Shown here piece by piece: positions 11,901 through 24,574 of a DNA stretch of 64,000 nucleotides. The position numbers and the translations under genes were made by a program. The notes below the pieces were generated by a model, which saw only the letters and a list, made by a program, of their open reading frames with translations, did not search any database and was not told the origin of the DNA. Source of the stretch: Sambucus nigra (lineage: Eukaryota; Streptophyta; Magnoliopsida; Dipsacales; Adoxaceae); contig OX422208.1 in the NCBI GenBank assembly GCA_949130495.1, positions 393,226,561-393,290,560 on the forward strand. The letters run 5' to 3'. Positions within the stretch are counted from its first letter, which is position 1. The number at the start of each line of letters is the position of its first letter.

Positions 11901-14274
11901 AGTTCGTAAGCATTTATACACTGAATTTTTAATGCCAACAAGATGCTTGATAAAATGAACTTATATATATTTGTATTACTATTTATGTTTTACACATCAC
12001 AGGAGCAGATTATATTCCACAGATAATATAGTAAAGTGCGAGATTTTGCTAATGCACTTCCTGCATAATTCAGTATCATTGGTGGCTGACACTTTCTACG
12101 TATGCAAGAATTAGCATGCCTACATGGGTACAAGATCATTGAATCATATTTTGCTGTTGGATTATTGGTGCTTGATTGAGGTACAAATGTACCCCTGTTT
12201 GGTCTGATGTTTGTGCATTTTCATTTAGGTTTTGCTATCTTTTCTCATAATCTAATTCTATTTGAAATTATTTTACACATTAGTTTTGTTTATGCACACA
12301 TTAGTTTTGCATTTGGTGGTGTTTGTGTCGGTGACTTTTTGTACATTTCAAGTAAGCACCTAATTTATTAATAAATTTTATTTTTATTAGAAATGGGCAT
12401 GACGCTATGTTTGGTACCTTCTTATTTATTTGAATCTTTCTTATTTGGTAATTAATATTATATTGCTTTGGTGCAGGTACATTTATGGCACTATTTGAAT
12501 CATGGTTCATGCTTTTGGGTCGTTCCCTATTGTATATTTGATAACATGGGACTTCGGTTAACATTGTGTTATAGATATATGTGTTCAACTTCAGTCTCAT
12601 TGAAAATTTTCATTTTTCAATGAGAAATTTTTAACCAATGTGTGTGCTCAAGTTGTTTGATACAAAAACAAAGTATAATGAATCAATCTATCTAAGCACA
12701 ACACACTCAAGTGTGATACAAATAAACACGGGGTTTAAAAATACATTGGTGACTTTTAATATTGTGTCAGATCCGAGTTACTGTTGCTCTTTTTCTTTAG
12801 ATATTTTACTCCATTGGATTCCCTTCGAATAGTGTTAACTAACTTTATTGGTCATTTATTGATTTAACTGATCGTGTTGGTGCCTATTTTTATCCTGTCT
12901 TGAAGTGTCCATCTAAAAGGTCTCATCTTTGGTTTTGAACTTAAAGCTTATAGGTTTTGGAATAGTTCGTCAGATATTGCTCGAGGTCTATTCAGGTAAG
13001 TTTCAAATTCTAATGTTTAGAATTTTATTTATAGAGAGATATCTGGGGGATTCTATACACCAGTAAGGAGCAGATTCTAAAAGTGGAACTTCATCACCTC
13101 CCATGTTTCAGAAATGGGTAGTCGAACTTTTGGCCCTCCCTCTCATCACATACATATTATATAGATTTTTCTTAGGTAGATTTTCATGTTTACTCTAATT
13201 AATTATGTTATTATTTTCTTTATCATTGCAGGAAAGGTACTTCAATTTTGTCAATTGCATTCGGCTTCCCGATTGGAGAGTAAGTAAGAACAAGAGATTA
13301 ATTTTCTTGATCTGTTTCAAATTCTAATCTGAGGAATTATGAATAAGGAGTTTTATTAGATTTGATTTTTTGTATTAATATCCCAAAGTTGATTTTTTCT
13401 ATTTATGGTTGGTTAATAATGTAATATAGTGCTCCATATACTTTTCATTATTTATGGTTTAGTAAATGGAATACAATACGCTCCATATAATTTACTGAAT
13501 GCTCCATTGTTTAAATGATCCGTTTTTTTTAGCAACATCATTATTAATTTTTTTTATTGATGGTGCTCCACACAGGTTCTGATGGTGGTGAGAAGATTGG
13601 CTCTTTGTCCATCAACGAATGAGGCAACCATAATATACATTGGTAAATTCATGTGTGCCAATGGGGAGAGTGATTAGTTATATTTTTTAGCTCTTCATTA
13701 CTTTTATGGATTGTATGCGTGAGGTTTTATAAGCGTGGTTGTAGTAAAATAAATTACACACATGAGGTTTTGTATGCATGGTTTTAGAAGTGGATTGTGT
13801 TAGTTTATTGAGTTGGGGCTTTATTTGTTGGTAATTTTGTTAAAACAAATAATGCTGGTAAGTATTATGAGTAGCCATTATTGTGGCTATGAAACCATCT
13901 TATAGGTTCGAATTGCTAAATTTCTCTTCAACTTTACCATTTGGTACAAGTGTATATTGTCGCAAGCATGTGGCGAGCCTAGAGTTCAGAACTGGACGTG
14001 ATGCCAAGAGACTTTTAGGAACGTTATGTGTTCGGCATGTGTGGATTACCTTGTCATGTGTCTATAAAATATGTCATGAACACTAAAATGTTTGGTTTGC
14101 AGCATTGCATGCTCATTAAGCGAATACAATAATACTTGCTACCTGATTACACATATACCAAAGCTTTTATGTTAATACTCAAGTACGCACATGCATATCA
14201 TGTTCGGGGTTTCGGCACTGTTATTATCTATGTTTCGTTATTCATTTTGGGTTAATTTCTGCTTATTCATGCAG

Positions 14275-14667
14275 GTGTACCAAGTTTCTATAAGGGAACC
14301 CCCTCCAAAAGTTAAACTGAAGAATATATCAACCACTCGCCCGATAGCTCCTAAACTTGGAAGGAACAAAATGTTGTATTGTTGCATCCAACAACTCCTC
14401 GGAGGGTGGCGGGTCATGTCTAAGCCCCTGTATAAATCGTGACAAGGATACCTGCTTCAAAGAAGCCCCATTAAGAATGCCCAATCCAAGCCTCAGCCTC
14501 AGCCTCAGCCTCGAGAATCTGGGCCCATTAAAATTGAAGGAGATTATGGCAACTCAAAACAAAAACCCGCTGAACGAGATTCCGATGAAATCCAAAATCA
14601 CTCGGTAAATCCAATTGAAGTTAATGGTAAATCCAATTACTGCTCCCATCATTGGGGCCCTGGATAG
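14275..14667 (+). pseudogene. WVD2-like (TPX2-family) gene fragment
   Basis: An exon-like block begins right after 'attcatgcag', a good splice acceptor. Translation in shifting frames gives VPSFYK, then PPPKVKLKNISTTRP and IAPKLGR. This matches the conserved 'PSFYxEGPPPKVELKKxPPTRxxSPKLGRR' core of plant WAVE-DAMPENED2-like microtubule-binding proteins. Another frame gives SNNSSEGGGSCLSPC, and a third gives KPQPQPQPRESGPIK through NPIEVNGKS to a TAG at 14,665-14,667, resembling the basic, low-complexity family C-terminus. At least two frameshifts break it, and the upstream coiled-coil exon was not found. In the family this region binds and bundles cortical microtubules. Here it is a captured, broken copy inside the Helitron. 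Confidence 0.7.
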
Positions 14668-17600
14668 AGAAGTTATTTACTCTAGAATTAAGTTGCCTGA
14701 TGAAGATGGGCCTTCAACAACACCTTATAGCTTTAGAAGATGACTCATCCATACTGTTATTAATACTAATCATGGTGTTCAAACATCTAAATGGTAATTT
14801 TGGGGTTTCAAGTTTTATCAATTTCACAATGGGTTTAACGTTGTTATATTTAGTATGAGTGTTTGATTTTATTTTCATTTGTATAAGTGTTAGTCGGATG
14901 TAATATGATAACTGTATGAGATTTAGTCAGGTTTTATACATGTATTATTTTGATGATTTGTTATTTCTTATGTTTTGTAGGTTTAATCCAAAATAAACCT
15001 TTGCTTAAGGTATGTTTATTGACCAATTTTTATCCCATTATTTGTTTAATAAAATGACTAGAAAAACGATGCTGGTAGCTATATAATGATGCTGGTAGCT
15101 ATATAACAAAGTGGTTGCTGCATAAGTTTGTCGTTTATGCAGCTTGGTTAAAAATATGTTGCTGCATAAGTTTGGCTCTTAAAAACCATTTTAGTGTTAT
15201 TCTAAACGTTATTTGGTTTAAAATTATTTTATAAATAGTAGTAGCAGAATGTTCTTTTTGCCTTTTCTATTTGTACTTACTTTTTAGTCCCTTTTCTTGA
15301 TTGGTGAAGTTGATATATCAACTGTATTTTCTCCAGGACAGGTTGTTTTTTATCCCGTTTCAGAGTGTGTCGGTTGAAGGATTGGATGCAATTGCGTCTG
15401 GAAATGGCAGTCTACCTGTACACACGAAAGAAAACCACGGTCTACAACTGAGGATATGGAACTAATTATTGTTGTGAATTAATGTGGTGAAGGGAATTGA
15501 AAGGAGATTTCAAGGGTGATAGAACTGCTTCACAGCTATCAGTAAGGGAATTCTTCACTTACTGATCTACTTATCTTCTTTGTTTTCATTTGGCTATTCC
15601 TTTGATTCATCATTCATGCATAATTGACTCAATGTGTTGTTTTATCTGCACCGTGTATTATTGTATATGCATTGGGTGAGTGAAGAAGATGCGAATAAGT
15701 TTTTCTATATATTTAGTTTCAAAGAAAGAAAATATGAAGATGCATATGAAGTCTTTAGCCCAAGAAAGCCAATATTGTATGAGATGCTCCGATCCGATTT
15801 ATACAGCCCAAAGCTCCTCTCAGAAGTTGGACGAAACATTTGGTTCTCATTAAAAAAATGCAAAAATATATGCCTTCAACACCGTTTTCGGCCTCATTGG
15901 CGTCCCCTTCCTCTTGGCGAGTCTTTTATGCAGATTATAATTATAAGTCCTTGCATTTTGTTCTGTAGCGGTAGCTTCATTGTGATATTCATGAGAAGCC
16001 CAACCTATTTCAACAGATCTGATTGTGTATATTCCAAGGTATAATGTTCTGATGTTGTCTTCGTTTCGTATCCTTAAAACATTATTCTTCACTATTTTTT
16101 TCTCATCTTCTCTTCCATTTATGTTTTCCAACACCAAGAGAACCACCACACTACCCCGCTATCACCAACACCTGCATTGTCACTATGTGAACTTATGAAT
16201 GTAAAAAAAAAACTCTTGATAAACCCATTTCTGTCAACAAAGAAATGAAGTTTAAGGGTAAAATGTTGAATGTTTTCAGTTCAGTTTGTTGCATATAGGG
16301 ACTTTTTATGCCCCTCACCCTCCCCTCTCTATTACCAATCTGCATCAGTGATCATTACCCCCTGTTCTCTCTCATAAATCTCTTCATTTTTCTGCTGGTA
16401 TTGTGTTTTTTTTTCACTTTGGTTTGAGTTTTTCTTTCATCTTCAATTTATGGTTCTAATAACTTCTCATTTTTTTACAGCGCTAAAATTTATTTGTATA
16501 CTTTTCTAGGAGGTTTTACACCTCTATCCATGTTTTTTCACTCCCTCCCTTATGATATATTGTAGGTTGATTTAGGTCTCTTTGTATTCTAGCAAACTCT
16601 TCAACCATTCCAACCACGAAAATGAATCACAGGTAGAAATTTGTCACTCACTGACCCAAAAAAGTTGCAATCGGAAGAAACTATTCATGCTTTTGCTTGA
16701 AGGTTTAGAAAAAAATAGTTCCCGATATAGTAAGATAATAACAACCCATCAACACCATTCATTTTTTTTCTTTTCTACGTCTTACACATAAAATATGTAT
16801 TTAACTATGAGTTCTTATTAGAGTACAACTAAAATTTATTTCTTCATATCAAATAATTATGATCATGATAACCATGCTATCTCAATTGAACCTCATATGC
16901 CAATGAAAACAATTAAGCATTTAGAACCTGAATATGTTTTTTCTTTTAATTCAACCTGAATAGAACCTTTTATCTCAATTAAACTTTGGTTATTTAATTT
17001 AATTAAAACATTAAGTACTTATAGAACCTGAATATATTTTTTTTATGCAACGATAATAACCACTGTCATTTTAAAAATGTAATGAGTGAAACAACTTACT
17101 TTTTATATTCATAGCCACTATTTGATTGAATTCGAAAGCTAGGATAAACAATACAATTAACTAATTATACTTCTTTTGTTTAGCTAAAAGGAGGGAATGG
17201 AGGGAAAGCAGGGAAGAAGCAATAGCCATAAGAAAGAGAAAAAATTGACAACTTTTTACATTTTGACACCATAGTTGTATTATAGTTTGCCCACCTTATT
17301 TAATAACCTTTTCTCTTCCGCTACACCTAATGTAAGTGAGACGATGTGACATGTACCTAAGATGACCTAGCTTACAGTAGGGGTGAGGTGTGGAACATGA
17401 GAGTTTCTTCACACCACATTCGACGTCAGAACAAGTGAGGTACACAATATATTGTTTAAGACGATCTATTTTGGGATGTTGTTTAATAAGAATAATGCAA
17501 ATTTTTAAGTAGTTTGTGCACTCATATAGTTCACTAATCACAATATTCATGGTATTTGTAGGTGATCTTCAATTATACATGCATTAGGGAGATCAAGCTA

Positions 17601-18112
17601 TCTCACCATTGAAGACATGGATATATTGGTGATATTTATTAGGAATCAAACAGGATTGTCATATCTTCTTTTTAATACTTTTGAGATTCTTTTACGAATA
17701 ATGGTTTGTTGTGTACTCACACCTAGGGGTTATAATTGAATTTTTTTTTAATCGATGATGTGGTTTATACAAGGTTCAGGATGGATTATTATTATTGTTA
17801 CTATTGTTAGAATACATTTTTATTTTCTAAACAAGGTGGATAGTACTATAAATAAAGGAAATTCTGTCCAAATTTTCTATATTGTTGACACTTTGTGTTG
17901 GAAAACAAAAATTCGACTTAAATATTGTATATTTATTTTGAAAATAATTTTGTTGGAATTTTAACATAAACAAGTATTGTTGTCATGGATTATAATTATC
18001 TTTATTAGTTTAATTGTGGTGTAATATACTCGATATATTGTGCCTTTAGTAAAATTTGTGTTGTTTATATGAGGTCTCGAAAGGATTATTTGTGGTGTTT
18101 GGAAAAGTTTCG

Positions 18113-18142
18113 CCGTGCCTTCAGGCACGGGCATTCCGCTAG
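18113..18142 (+). other. Helitron 3' terminus: hairpin and CTAG
   Basis: An 8-bp stem (18,113-18,120 with 18,123-18,130) is followed 8 nt later by CTAG, then by a (TA)n tract belonging to the host LTR. This is the rolling-circle termination signal of Helitrons. Confidence 0.8.
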
Positions 18143-18461
18143 TATATATATATATATATATATATACCCCGGGATCATTTCTAAGGGTTTTAAATACCCA
18201 AACGAGCCCGTAATACCTCTCAAGTGTGTCCCAAATATTTTTATTCCCCAAAATATATTTAATTGTGTCGTGAAACACCCAAATACTTTTATAAAAAAAC
18301 ATAAATCCCATTTGATTTTTTTCAAATCATTAAAGTTAAATTCTAAAATTTATAAATAATATTGAGTTTAATTACTCAAAATCCCACATTAATTAATTTC
18401 ACCGAATTAATTTAATCCATATTAAATTTTATTTTATTCCAAAAATATAAGGGGTATTACA

Positions 18462-20833
18462 ATGGGCGTATATAAACACCAATGTTGGTTGACGATGATT
18501 TGGTGAGGATCATGTTCTTAGGATGTTTTTCATCTTGGGTGAACTAGGGATCCCTTAGCTTAAAAATTAATGGGGAAACCCAAAATAATTTCGCGATCTA
18601 GGAGCCACCTAAATCCTCTAAGTAATTCCATGTGAATAATACTATTGCATAGTTAGACTAATTCATTAATGGGATTGGTTAAGGATCTTGAGGTTGCATT
18701 GAGCATCATTGAAATCCAAGGCATGCTGAAATGGTGGTGATCATCACTAAAATCCAAGGCATGGTGTTTCTATTGAGAATCACTCGACTTCTTTCACAAA
18801 AAGGGAGGAATGAGGAAAAGTCTTACTCTCAAGTGCAATGGTTTGTGGTTAAGATAGTTCATAAACCTTTGGGGCATCAAAAAAGCCAAAATGCAAGTGT
18901 TTTCGCTATAAATAGTTATAACATTGATAACAACAGTGTTTGGTTTACCTAGCACTATAAAAAAAAGGTCAATGGAATAGATTTTTCTATTCAATAGTAA
19001 AAACTTGATTTATGGTCCACTCTGAAGAAACCTGGTGTATAGCCACAAATCAGTTTTACAACTATTTACTTAGGTTCCATGTAACCAAACAACTACTTAA
19101 AGAAAATATGTTCCTAATAATGGGAAATAAGAATAAAGCAACAGTAATAGAAGTAGTCAATCTAGTTTTAGATTTTTGTGGAGACAAAATAATAGTATTA
19201 GAAAATTATTTTATATACTTGGTTTAGCAAGAAATGTTACTTAAGAATTATAAATTAATTTTGAACAGATATTCAATTATATTAATAAAATTAGTTTTAT
19301 AAAAATTGACAAATCTTTCCTCTATTCTCGTACATTGGAAAATAATTTATACATTACAAGGATTGTCTCACTAATAATGCTAAATATTGATGTGAATAAT
19401 TTTAATGGATAGTCAATAAAAAAATCTTTCTCGGTTCAACTAAACACAATTTTGGCACTTACGCTTATGGCATTTTAATATAAAAGGAGTTCAAGGACTG
19501 GTATAAAATGGATAATTGAGTTCATTATAAATGGAGTCAGTTCCAGTCTATTAACCTTATTTCAAAGGTAAAATGACCACGAGTCCCTTCATGGATAAAC
19601 ACTATAAAGACTAACATTTGTTGTAATAGATTTATTTTGATTTATGTCATCGTTTGATTGTCCAGTTGAGGTGGTTATGATTACTTAGTCAATTTTATTA
19701 ATGATTACTCAATGAATGGATAGGTTTGCCTTGTGCACCACAAGTTCGAACACTTTAATAAGTTCAAAGTGTTAAGTTTAAGGTGGAGAATAGGTATGGT
19801 AAACTAATCTAATCCATACGATTTGATCATGGGAGTGTATAACTCTCGGGAGAGTTTAAACGTCATTTATTGGAGGTGGGGATTATGTATCAGTTGTTTC
19901 CACAAAGTAACCCATTGTGGAATGGTGATAGGAGAGAAGAAATAAGGTTCTTTTAGATATGATAGGGTTTATTGTGACTTATTTAGGATTGAAATATTAT
20001 TTGAGGTATTTAGCATTAGAGATGACTATCTATATTCCATACTTAGTTTCATTTGAATCATCCCTTTAACTCCCACAGAGTTGTGGAATGGGCGCAAGTC
20101 CATTTTAGGACATATTCGAATTTGGGGGTACTTGATACTTATGTTGCGAAATATGGAAAAGAAGTCGAAATTAAGGATGAAAGTATATATCTTTATTTGT
20201 TATCCTAAAGGTTATAAATCTTGATTGTGTTATAATTTTAAGCAAACGAATATCATTGATGGTATCAATGTACTGTTATTTCAAGAGGATTATAGGATGA
20301 ACCATGTTCCCAAGAGTAAGATAGAATTATAAGAGATTACATGAGAACATTAAATTACCAATATTGCTTGAACACCCTTACAAGAGGAAATATAATTTTA
20401 TATTGATAATACATTGCCTAATGATAATGTGTGTATTACCGATGAACATGTAACATCTGTCACTGATATTAGATCACAAGTGGGGCCACATCATAGTGGG
20501 AGGGTCAAGAGACATACTAATAGGGTAGTATTTTAGGGTGAACACTTGGTGAGATCACAAGGGAACACAAACAAAGTCCCACAAACTACAACAATTCATT
20601 CTAAGATAATAACTTTTATCTTCGTAGTAAGACTACAGATGACAATGGATACAAAGATGGCTCTGATGTATTTAAATCAATTTTGGGAGCTTGTAGACTT
20701 GCTGATAGAAGAAAGCCAATGGGTTGGAAGTGAATCTATAAGAAGTAAAAAAAATGTATAGATAGAAGGAGGAAACCACTAAAACAATGCTTATTTAAAA
20801 AGAATTTCTATAAAAAGAAAGGGATTGATTACA
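18462..20833 (+). pseudogene. Old copia polyprotein relic, 5' part
   Basis: Heavily frameshifted copia gag-pol. Recognisable pieces include a protease and pre-integrase zone near 19,010-19,330 and an integrase zone near 19,890-20,150. The latter has a RRNKVLLDM-like motif (family RRNRTLLDM) and HIRIWG. Next come an integrase C-terminal zone near 20,200-20,330 (YPKGYKS, then VPKSKIEL) and the start of reverse transcriptase just before 20,833 (PMGWK, then KKGIDY). The relic continues across the CACTA insertion at 26,923. The lineage resembles Tork-type copia, judged from remembered motifs. Stops are too numerous to list; it is dead. Confidence 0.65.
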
Positions 20834-20836
20834 TTA

Positions 20837-21260
20837 CACTAAATCCTGCACATGGTCATGACCGAGATCCATGACTAGCTAGTCACTGTCGAAAGCCGTG
20901 ACCACATCAAACTTTGCCGTGACCAAGTCCATGACCCAGTGAGGTCATGGATCCTCTTGAAGTTAGTCATGGACTTGGGTCATGACCACCACGGGTCACG
21001 GACCATAGCTGTGACATATATGTGACCATTATGGTACCAAATTTGTGCCAAAGTTCCCTAGCTGGTCGCGGATGTGGTCACAGTCTAAGTCTTTGACCAC
21101 TATACAAAATACTCATTGCCCTGGTCACGGCTTTGGATCGTGACCATACTAATTTAGGATTCACGACTTTGAGCTATAACGATGTACTTGTTTCCAAGAT
21201 GACGTTGTAAATTTTAAAGGGGTCATGGCACGTGGTCACGGCTCAAGGCCGTGACCAGTT
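20837..21260 (+). repeat. CACTA 5' terminus and subterminal repeats
   Basis: After CACTA come more than ten direct and inverted copies of GTCATGAC, GTGACCA and GGTCACGG-like motifs. Such clusters are the usual transposase-binding arrays of CACTA elements. The same motif family recurs at 26,640-26,919. Confidence 0.85.
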
Positions 21261-21426
21261 TCTTTATACTAAAATTCCCAAACCAGTTTTCATAGTTTCC
21301 TCAAAATTTCCAAACCCTTCAACTTTCCCTCTCTCCGTTGATTTCGGGAATTTGCAAACCTTAATTTCAATCTCAATCTCAAAGTTAACACTTCCAAACC
21401 CTAATTTTTTTTTTTTGTAGAAATCT

Positions 21427-21640
21427 ATGTGTATACGTGTATTTTTGTGTGTATGTGTTTATTTATATGTATACATGTGTGTATGTGTGTATACATGTGT
21501 GTATGTATGTGTGTATACATATATGTGTGTGTGTGTATTGTGTATGTATATATGTATATTGTATATATGTGTGTGTATTATGTATGTATGTGTGTGTGTG
21601 TGTGTATTGTTTACTCTCTCTCTCTCTGTGTAAGAGATAA
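21427..21640. repeat. TG/TA-rich microsatellite
   Basis: Interrupted (TG)n/(TATG)n tract inside the CACTA element. It produces several overlapping low-complexity reading frames on both strands that are not genes. Confidence 0.9.
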
Positions 21641-22211
21641 ATTTTTTTTAAAAAATGGAAAAGTAGGTATATATAATTATTTGGGTATAAATTAAAATAA
21701 ATACAAAAGTAGGTATACACACACATTGTATATATTGAGTGTGTCTGTGTATTTCTGTATGTGTGGACTGTGTATTGTATATGCTATTTAGTTTATTCGA
21801 ATTTTATATTTGTATGGTTTGTTATGCTATTATTTTTTGGGGATAATTATTAACATAATATTTTGTACGTACTCTGTGTGTATATCAAGTCTTGTCATTT
21901 TTAAACCTTAGCATGGAAATAAAGTAACCAACTCATACAGTTCAATTTTGGGTCTTATACGAGTGGTTGTTATTTGTTTTTCACATCGGTGAGATCCAAC
22001 ATGCACGGGATTCACGCCCTCATACATAATAACTAATAAATTAAATAGCAAAGTACTCTTAGGTCCCTCGAAAACAAATTTTAAACACTTAGGTCCGCTA
22101 ATAGTAAATTGTCCTTAAATGTTTAAAAAATGCCAACAAATGACCTAATTGTAAATTTCCATAAATTAAAAATCGTCAACAAGGGACCTAATTGAAGGGT
22201 TTGGGATTGAA

Positions 22212-23370
22212 ATGCAAATATTTCATGCATGCAAGTATGATTGCATATTGTACCACAATAAGCACGGAGAGAAGGATGAATGTCTAGTATGCGGTGTGCC
22301 TAGATATGTCGTTTGTGAGAAGGTAAAGGATAAACCTACAAAATATCAAAAGTGTTCGCAAGTCCCACAACAAGTTCTGAAGTATTTTCCAATTGGTCCA
22401 CAATTAAAATGATTTTTTACGGTACTGTGGATAGCGGAGGCCATGACATGGCAAGCTCAATGCGAGGTGGGTCTGGAAAATTTCAAATGCACAACAGCAT
22501 GAATTTGCAAAGGAACCGTGCAATGTTCGTCTTGTAATTTCAATCGATGGGTTTAACCCTTTCGCTAATTTAAGTACTAGTCAGAGGTATTGGTCAATTC
22601 TCATGGCGTATTTAAGTCTCCCTCCAACATTATGCACGAAAAAGGAGTTCACATTACTATCCTTGTTGATACTCGGGCCGAAGGCTCCAAGCGTTGATAT
22701 TGATATATTCTTAGCCCCATTAATCGAAGAACTTAAAGAGTTATGGGATAAAGGTGTGACGGAGTTTGACTCTCACATGGGTGAAGAGTTCACATGTAAA
22801 GCAATGGTGATGTGGGCGATCCAAGACTTTCCTGTTTATGGGACCTTGTTCGGTTGTAATGTTCATGGTTATTATGGATGTCCCATATGTGGAGAGGAAG
22901 CTGAAGCTAGTTGGCTACAACATAGTAGTAAGATGAGTTACATGGGTCATCATAGATTTCTATCGACCAATCAGCATTTTAAAAATGACAATTCTAACAT
23001 TTATCCTATTGGTCACGAGCGTCGGATGCCACCTGCTCGGCTTTCTAGTCAGCAAATCAAGGAGAAGGCGACGACTACGACTGCGGGGAATAGGTACGTA
23101 GGAAAACACCCCTGTTTTGTAAACCTGGAGCATAAAGGAATGGGGAATCCTAACAACCATAATAAAGTAAAACCATGCTCCAAGCGATTAATATTTTTTT
23201 ATTCACCGTATTGGAAAGATTATCGTGTAAGGCATGCAATTGATGTGATGCACATAGAGAAGAATGTTGCAGAACATATGATAGAAACATGTCTGCATGG
23301 ATCTCATTCCAAATATGGAGAATGGTCCCGTAGAGATCTACAGGATATAAAGATACAAAAGAAATTATAG
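22212..23370 (+). pseudogene. CACTA TNP2 transposase relic
   Basis: Transposase of the TNP2 family (Transposase_21 region), which binds CACTA ends and catalyses cut-and-paste transposition. A first segment (22,212-22,412) has HACKYDCILYHNKHGEKDEC, the zinc-finger-like part, and YFPIGPQLK. After a frameshifted join, ISIDGFNPF appears near 22,540. The longest open stretch (22,603-23,370, 255 aa) has LPPTLCTKKEF, LILGPKAPSVDIDIFLAPLI, the DFPVYGTLFG region, CPICGEE, and VRHAIDVMHIEKNV near its end. It stops at 23,368-23,370; full TNP2 proteins run several hundred residues longer, and the acidic catalytic residues cannot be assigned with certainty. Partial and inactive. Confidence 0.9.
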
Positions 23371-24574
23371 TAAAAAAATGATCCTACAACTGGAATAATT
23401 TCTACCCCTATGGCTGCTTTCATTTTGATTACTAGTGAGAAGAAGATCCTCTTAGACACGTTTTTCAACTTGAAGACTTGAATGGGTTATTCTGGTAATT
23501 TACATAGGGTAATAAGACACCAAGAAAATGACTTAAAACAGTGAAAGTCTCATGACTAGCATGTAATCATCTAATAAATCCCTCCATTATTTCGGTATTT
23601 CTTCTTTGAACACAAAGATCTCCATCGGGAAATTATGCAAATCAGTTTGTGTTTTACCCTACTTTGTGCAAAAGTGGTAAATAGAAGGCACATTAAAGAT
23701 GCAAAATCAATTTTAGCTGAGGCAGTTTGTGTATTAGAGAAAATTTTCCTCTGTTGTTCTTCGATATTAGCATCCACTTGCTTATGCATTTATGCAATGA
23801 AGCTTTATTATGTGGTCCAATTAGGTATCATTAGATGTATCCTTTTGATTGTTTGATGAAAACCTTCAAAGATTACATAAAGAATACACAATATATTTGA
23901 GGTTTAATTGCTAAAGAATACATAACTTAGAATCATCATTATACGATAGGGAATATATGCCAGAACAAGAGGTGAGGAGTTTCAATCCTCTTGGAGAAGG
24001 AGCGTTTGAGGAACCTGACAAGTTTGAGTATGAATTACTATTTGGAAACCCTAAAGAGGTGAAACTCATAAATAAATGATACGAGCAAGCAACTTGTTAT
24101 GTCTTTGAATCGCAAGATGAAGTCGAAGACTAAAGAGAGTGAGTATCTACTGAATTCTTCGGCTTTGATTATATGTATTTTATATTTTGTGATCTAAACT
24201 CTAAAATTTACCCATAGGAAGTATGAGAGCCAGATTGCCCAAAATCAAAGGAGAAAATTGCACGACAACTGATTTTAGGGCATGTGTATTAAAATAGGAC
24301 ATCTTATGTGTGCGGTTATTTATTCATGTGTAATAAAAATATGCCCTAATACAAATTCATTAATAAATGCGTCTTCTAAAAATAGGTGAGGTCTCTTCCA
24401 GGCATACATGCCTAGAAAAAGGCCGTAGTTTTTGTGTGAAAGAGTAAGAAATTCCACACCAACGGTTTTGATTTCATTTCATATCTATCTGCAGAAAATC
24501 TTTTGACGCAATATAGTGGAATATCAATTTGTACCTTGACCACTTGTATCCATAGCAAAAGAAATAAAAATTCA
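23371..24574 (+). pseudogene. Decayed C-terminal TNP2 region
   Basis: No long open frame. Position between the transposase segment and a DUF4216-like segment implies eroded transposase sequence. Individual motifs are too weak for me to place. Confidence 0.35.

Larger units (their letters stand above)
8913..18142 (+). mobile_element. Non-autonomous Helitron (about 9.2 kb)
   Basis: The 3' end has the Helitron signature: a perfect hairpin CCGTGCCTTCAGGCACGG (18,113-18,130), eight bases, then CTAG (18,139-18,142), followed by host T. The insertion splits an LTR at an AT-rich site (matching 'catatataca' in the intact LTR) without target duplication, as Helitrons do between A and T. The 5' end lies in or next to the (AT)n tract at 8,885-8,913; the usual TC start is not discernible there. 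No Rep/helicase reading frame exists, so it is non-autonomous. The interior is gene-like: a C/T-rich leader (8,990-9,215), several possible GT...AG exon-intron boundaries and a WVD2-like fragment at 14,275-14,667. A second leader-like pyrimidine-rich stretch lies at 16,310-16,420. Apart from that fragment I recognise no gene in 9.2-14.2 or 14.7-18.1 kb. Confidence 0.75.
5284..18461 (-). mobile_element. Solo LTR, family A, split by nested insertions
   Basis: It begins TGTAACAACCCC at 5,284 and ends GGGGTATTACA at 18,461. Perfect 5-bp target duplications ATGGG flank it at 5,279-5,283 and 18,462-18,466. The pieces 5,284-8,912 and 18,143-18,461 together match the reverse complement of the complete LTR at 36,686-40,308. 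They join at a TA tract, so they are one LTR split by the Helitron. With the Helitron and the 405-bp element removed, about 3.5 kb remains, close to the 3.6-kb full LTR. No polypurine tract or primer site adjoins it, and internal sequence is absent, as expected after LTR-LTR recombination. A (TA)n tract lies at 6,370-6,394. Confidence 0.85.

Noticed and set aside
15634..16044. 136-aa open frame in the Helitron
   Set aside because: No recognisable domain, no family motif and AT-rich composition; kept only as possible captured fragment, not a gene call.
17961..18359. Overlapping frames encoding Tyr-Ile repeats
   Set aside because: They are translations of the (TA)n tract at the Helitron junction.
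21427..21726. Cys/Val/Tyr-rich frames on both strands
   Set aside because: Low-complexity translation of the TG/TA microsatellite.
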